The notes beneath the pieces are model-generated. The model was not told the origin of the DNA. It did not search any database and saw nothing but the letters and a program-made list of their open reading frames with translations. Shown piece after piece: positions 32,465-32,478 of a stretch of 32,478 nucleotides of DNA. Source of the stretch: Virgibacillus sp. MSJ-26 (GTDB lineage Bacteria > Bacillota > Bacilli > Bacillales > Amphibacillaceae). Position 1 is the stretch's first letter. Each line of letters starts with the position of its first letter. The stretch lies in NCBI RefSeq assembly GCF_018918075.1, contig NZ_JAHLPW010000028.1, positions 1-32,478 on the forward strand, written 5' to 3'. The position numbers and the translations under genes are program-made.

Positions 32465-32478
32465 TTGGCCAAGTCAAA
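32465..32478 (+). CDS. 5' end of an unidentified gene (possible IS200-type transposase)
   Basis: GGGAGG (32451-32456) stands 8 bases before TTG 32465, which opens M-A-K-S and a partial codon AA (Lys or Asn) at the window edge. Four residues cannot identify a protein. The start, and the strong terminator hairpin just before it, are reminiscent of IS200-family TnpA genes, whose proteins often begin MA(N)KSNSLSHTKW and are shielded by a leader terminator. acsA, expected here from synteny, does not start this way in B. subtilis. This is a guess. Confidence 0.3.

Noticed and set aside
32257..32472. 71-codon minus-strand frame at the right edge
   Set aside because: It runs antisense through the terminator hairpin of the leader, has no ribosome site, and its sequence is determined by the stems.

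Overview
The window is a chromosomal segment of a low-GC Gram-positive bacterium of the Bacillaceae. From ytfP to acuA the gene order is close to the ytfP/ytgP...acuABC segment of Bacillus subtilis. Divergence from those proteins, and a GC-rich intergenic repeat type I associate with Oceanobacillus/Virgibacillus-like genomes, suggest a halophilic or halotolerant relative rather than B. subtilis itself. The genus call is inference only.

Layout. Positions 1-190 hold the 5S end of an rRNA operon and its terminator. Positions 300-2260 hold a small Gln-rich protein, a DAACS-type symporter and a small membrane protein. Positions 2330-9830 hold ytfP, then the operon murJ-ytzG-thpR-ytlQ-ytlR (lipid II flippase, pseudouridine synthase, RNA cyclic phosphodiesterase, unknown, lipid kinase), then ytmP with ytzH convergent. 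Positions 10165-14790 hold the lactonase ytnP, ytzB, the M42 aminopeptidase ytoP, a DUF84 NTPase and ytoQ; between the last two lies a 0.9 kb gene-free block packed with structured GC-rich repeats. Positions 14880-19180 hold ytpP-ytpQ-ytpR and the DNA translocase sftA. Positions 19236-22982 hold pncB, murC and the stress genes ytxG-ytxH behind a convincing sigma-B promoter. Positions 23073-26491 hold a divergent pair: a large FtsA-like actin-fold protein and the DAHP synthase/chorismate mutase aroA. Positions 26558-29383 hold ccpA (with a likely cre at its own start site) and the stator genes motP-motS. Positions 29401-31864 hold acuABC on the minus strand.

The last 600 bases, where B. subtilis has divergent acsA, instead carry a truncated copy of the GC-rich repeat, a strong leader terminator and the first codons of an unidentified gene, possibly an IS200-type transposase.

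Most of the window is conserved housekeeping. The parts that deserve attention are the repeat family, whose helices change sequence but keep pairing in three copies; the FtsA-like protein with five C-terminal beta-grasp-like repeats; the structured aroA leader; the orphan hairpin where trmB would be expected; and the structured leader at the right edge. I found no CRISPR array, no tRNA, no prophage and no obvious defence system.
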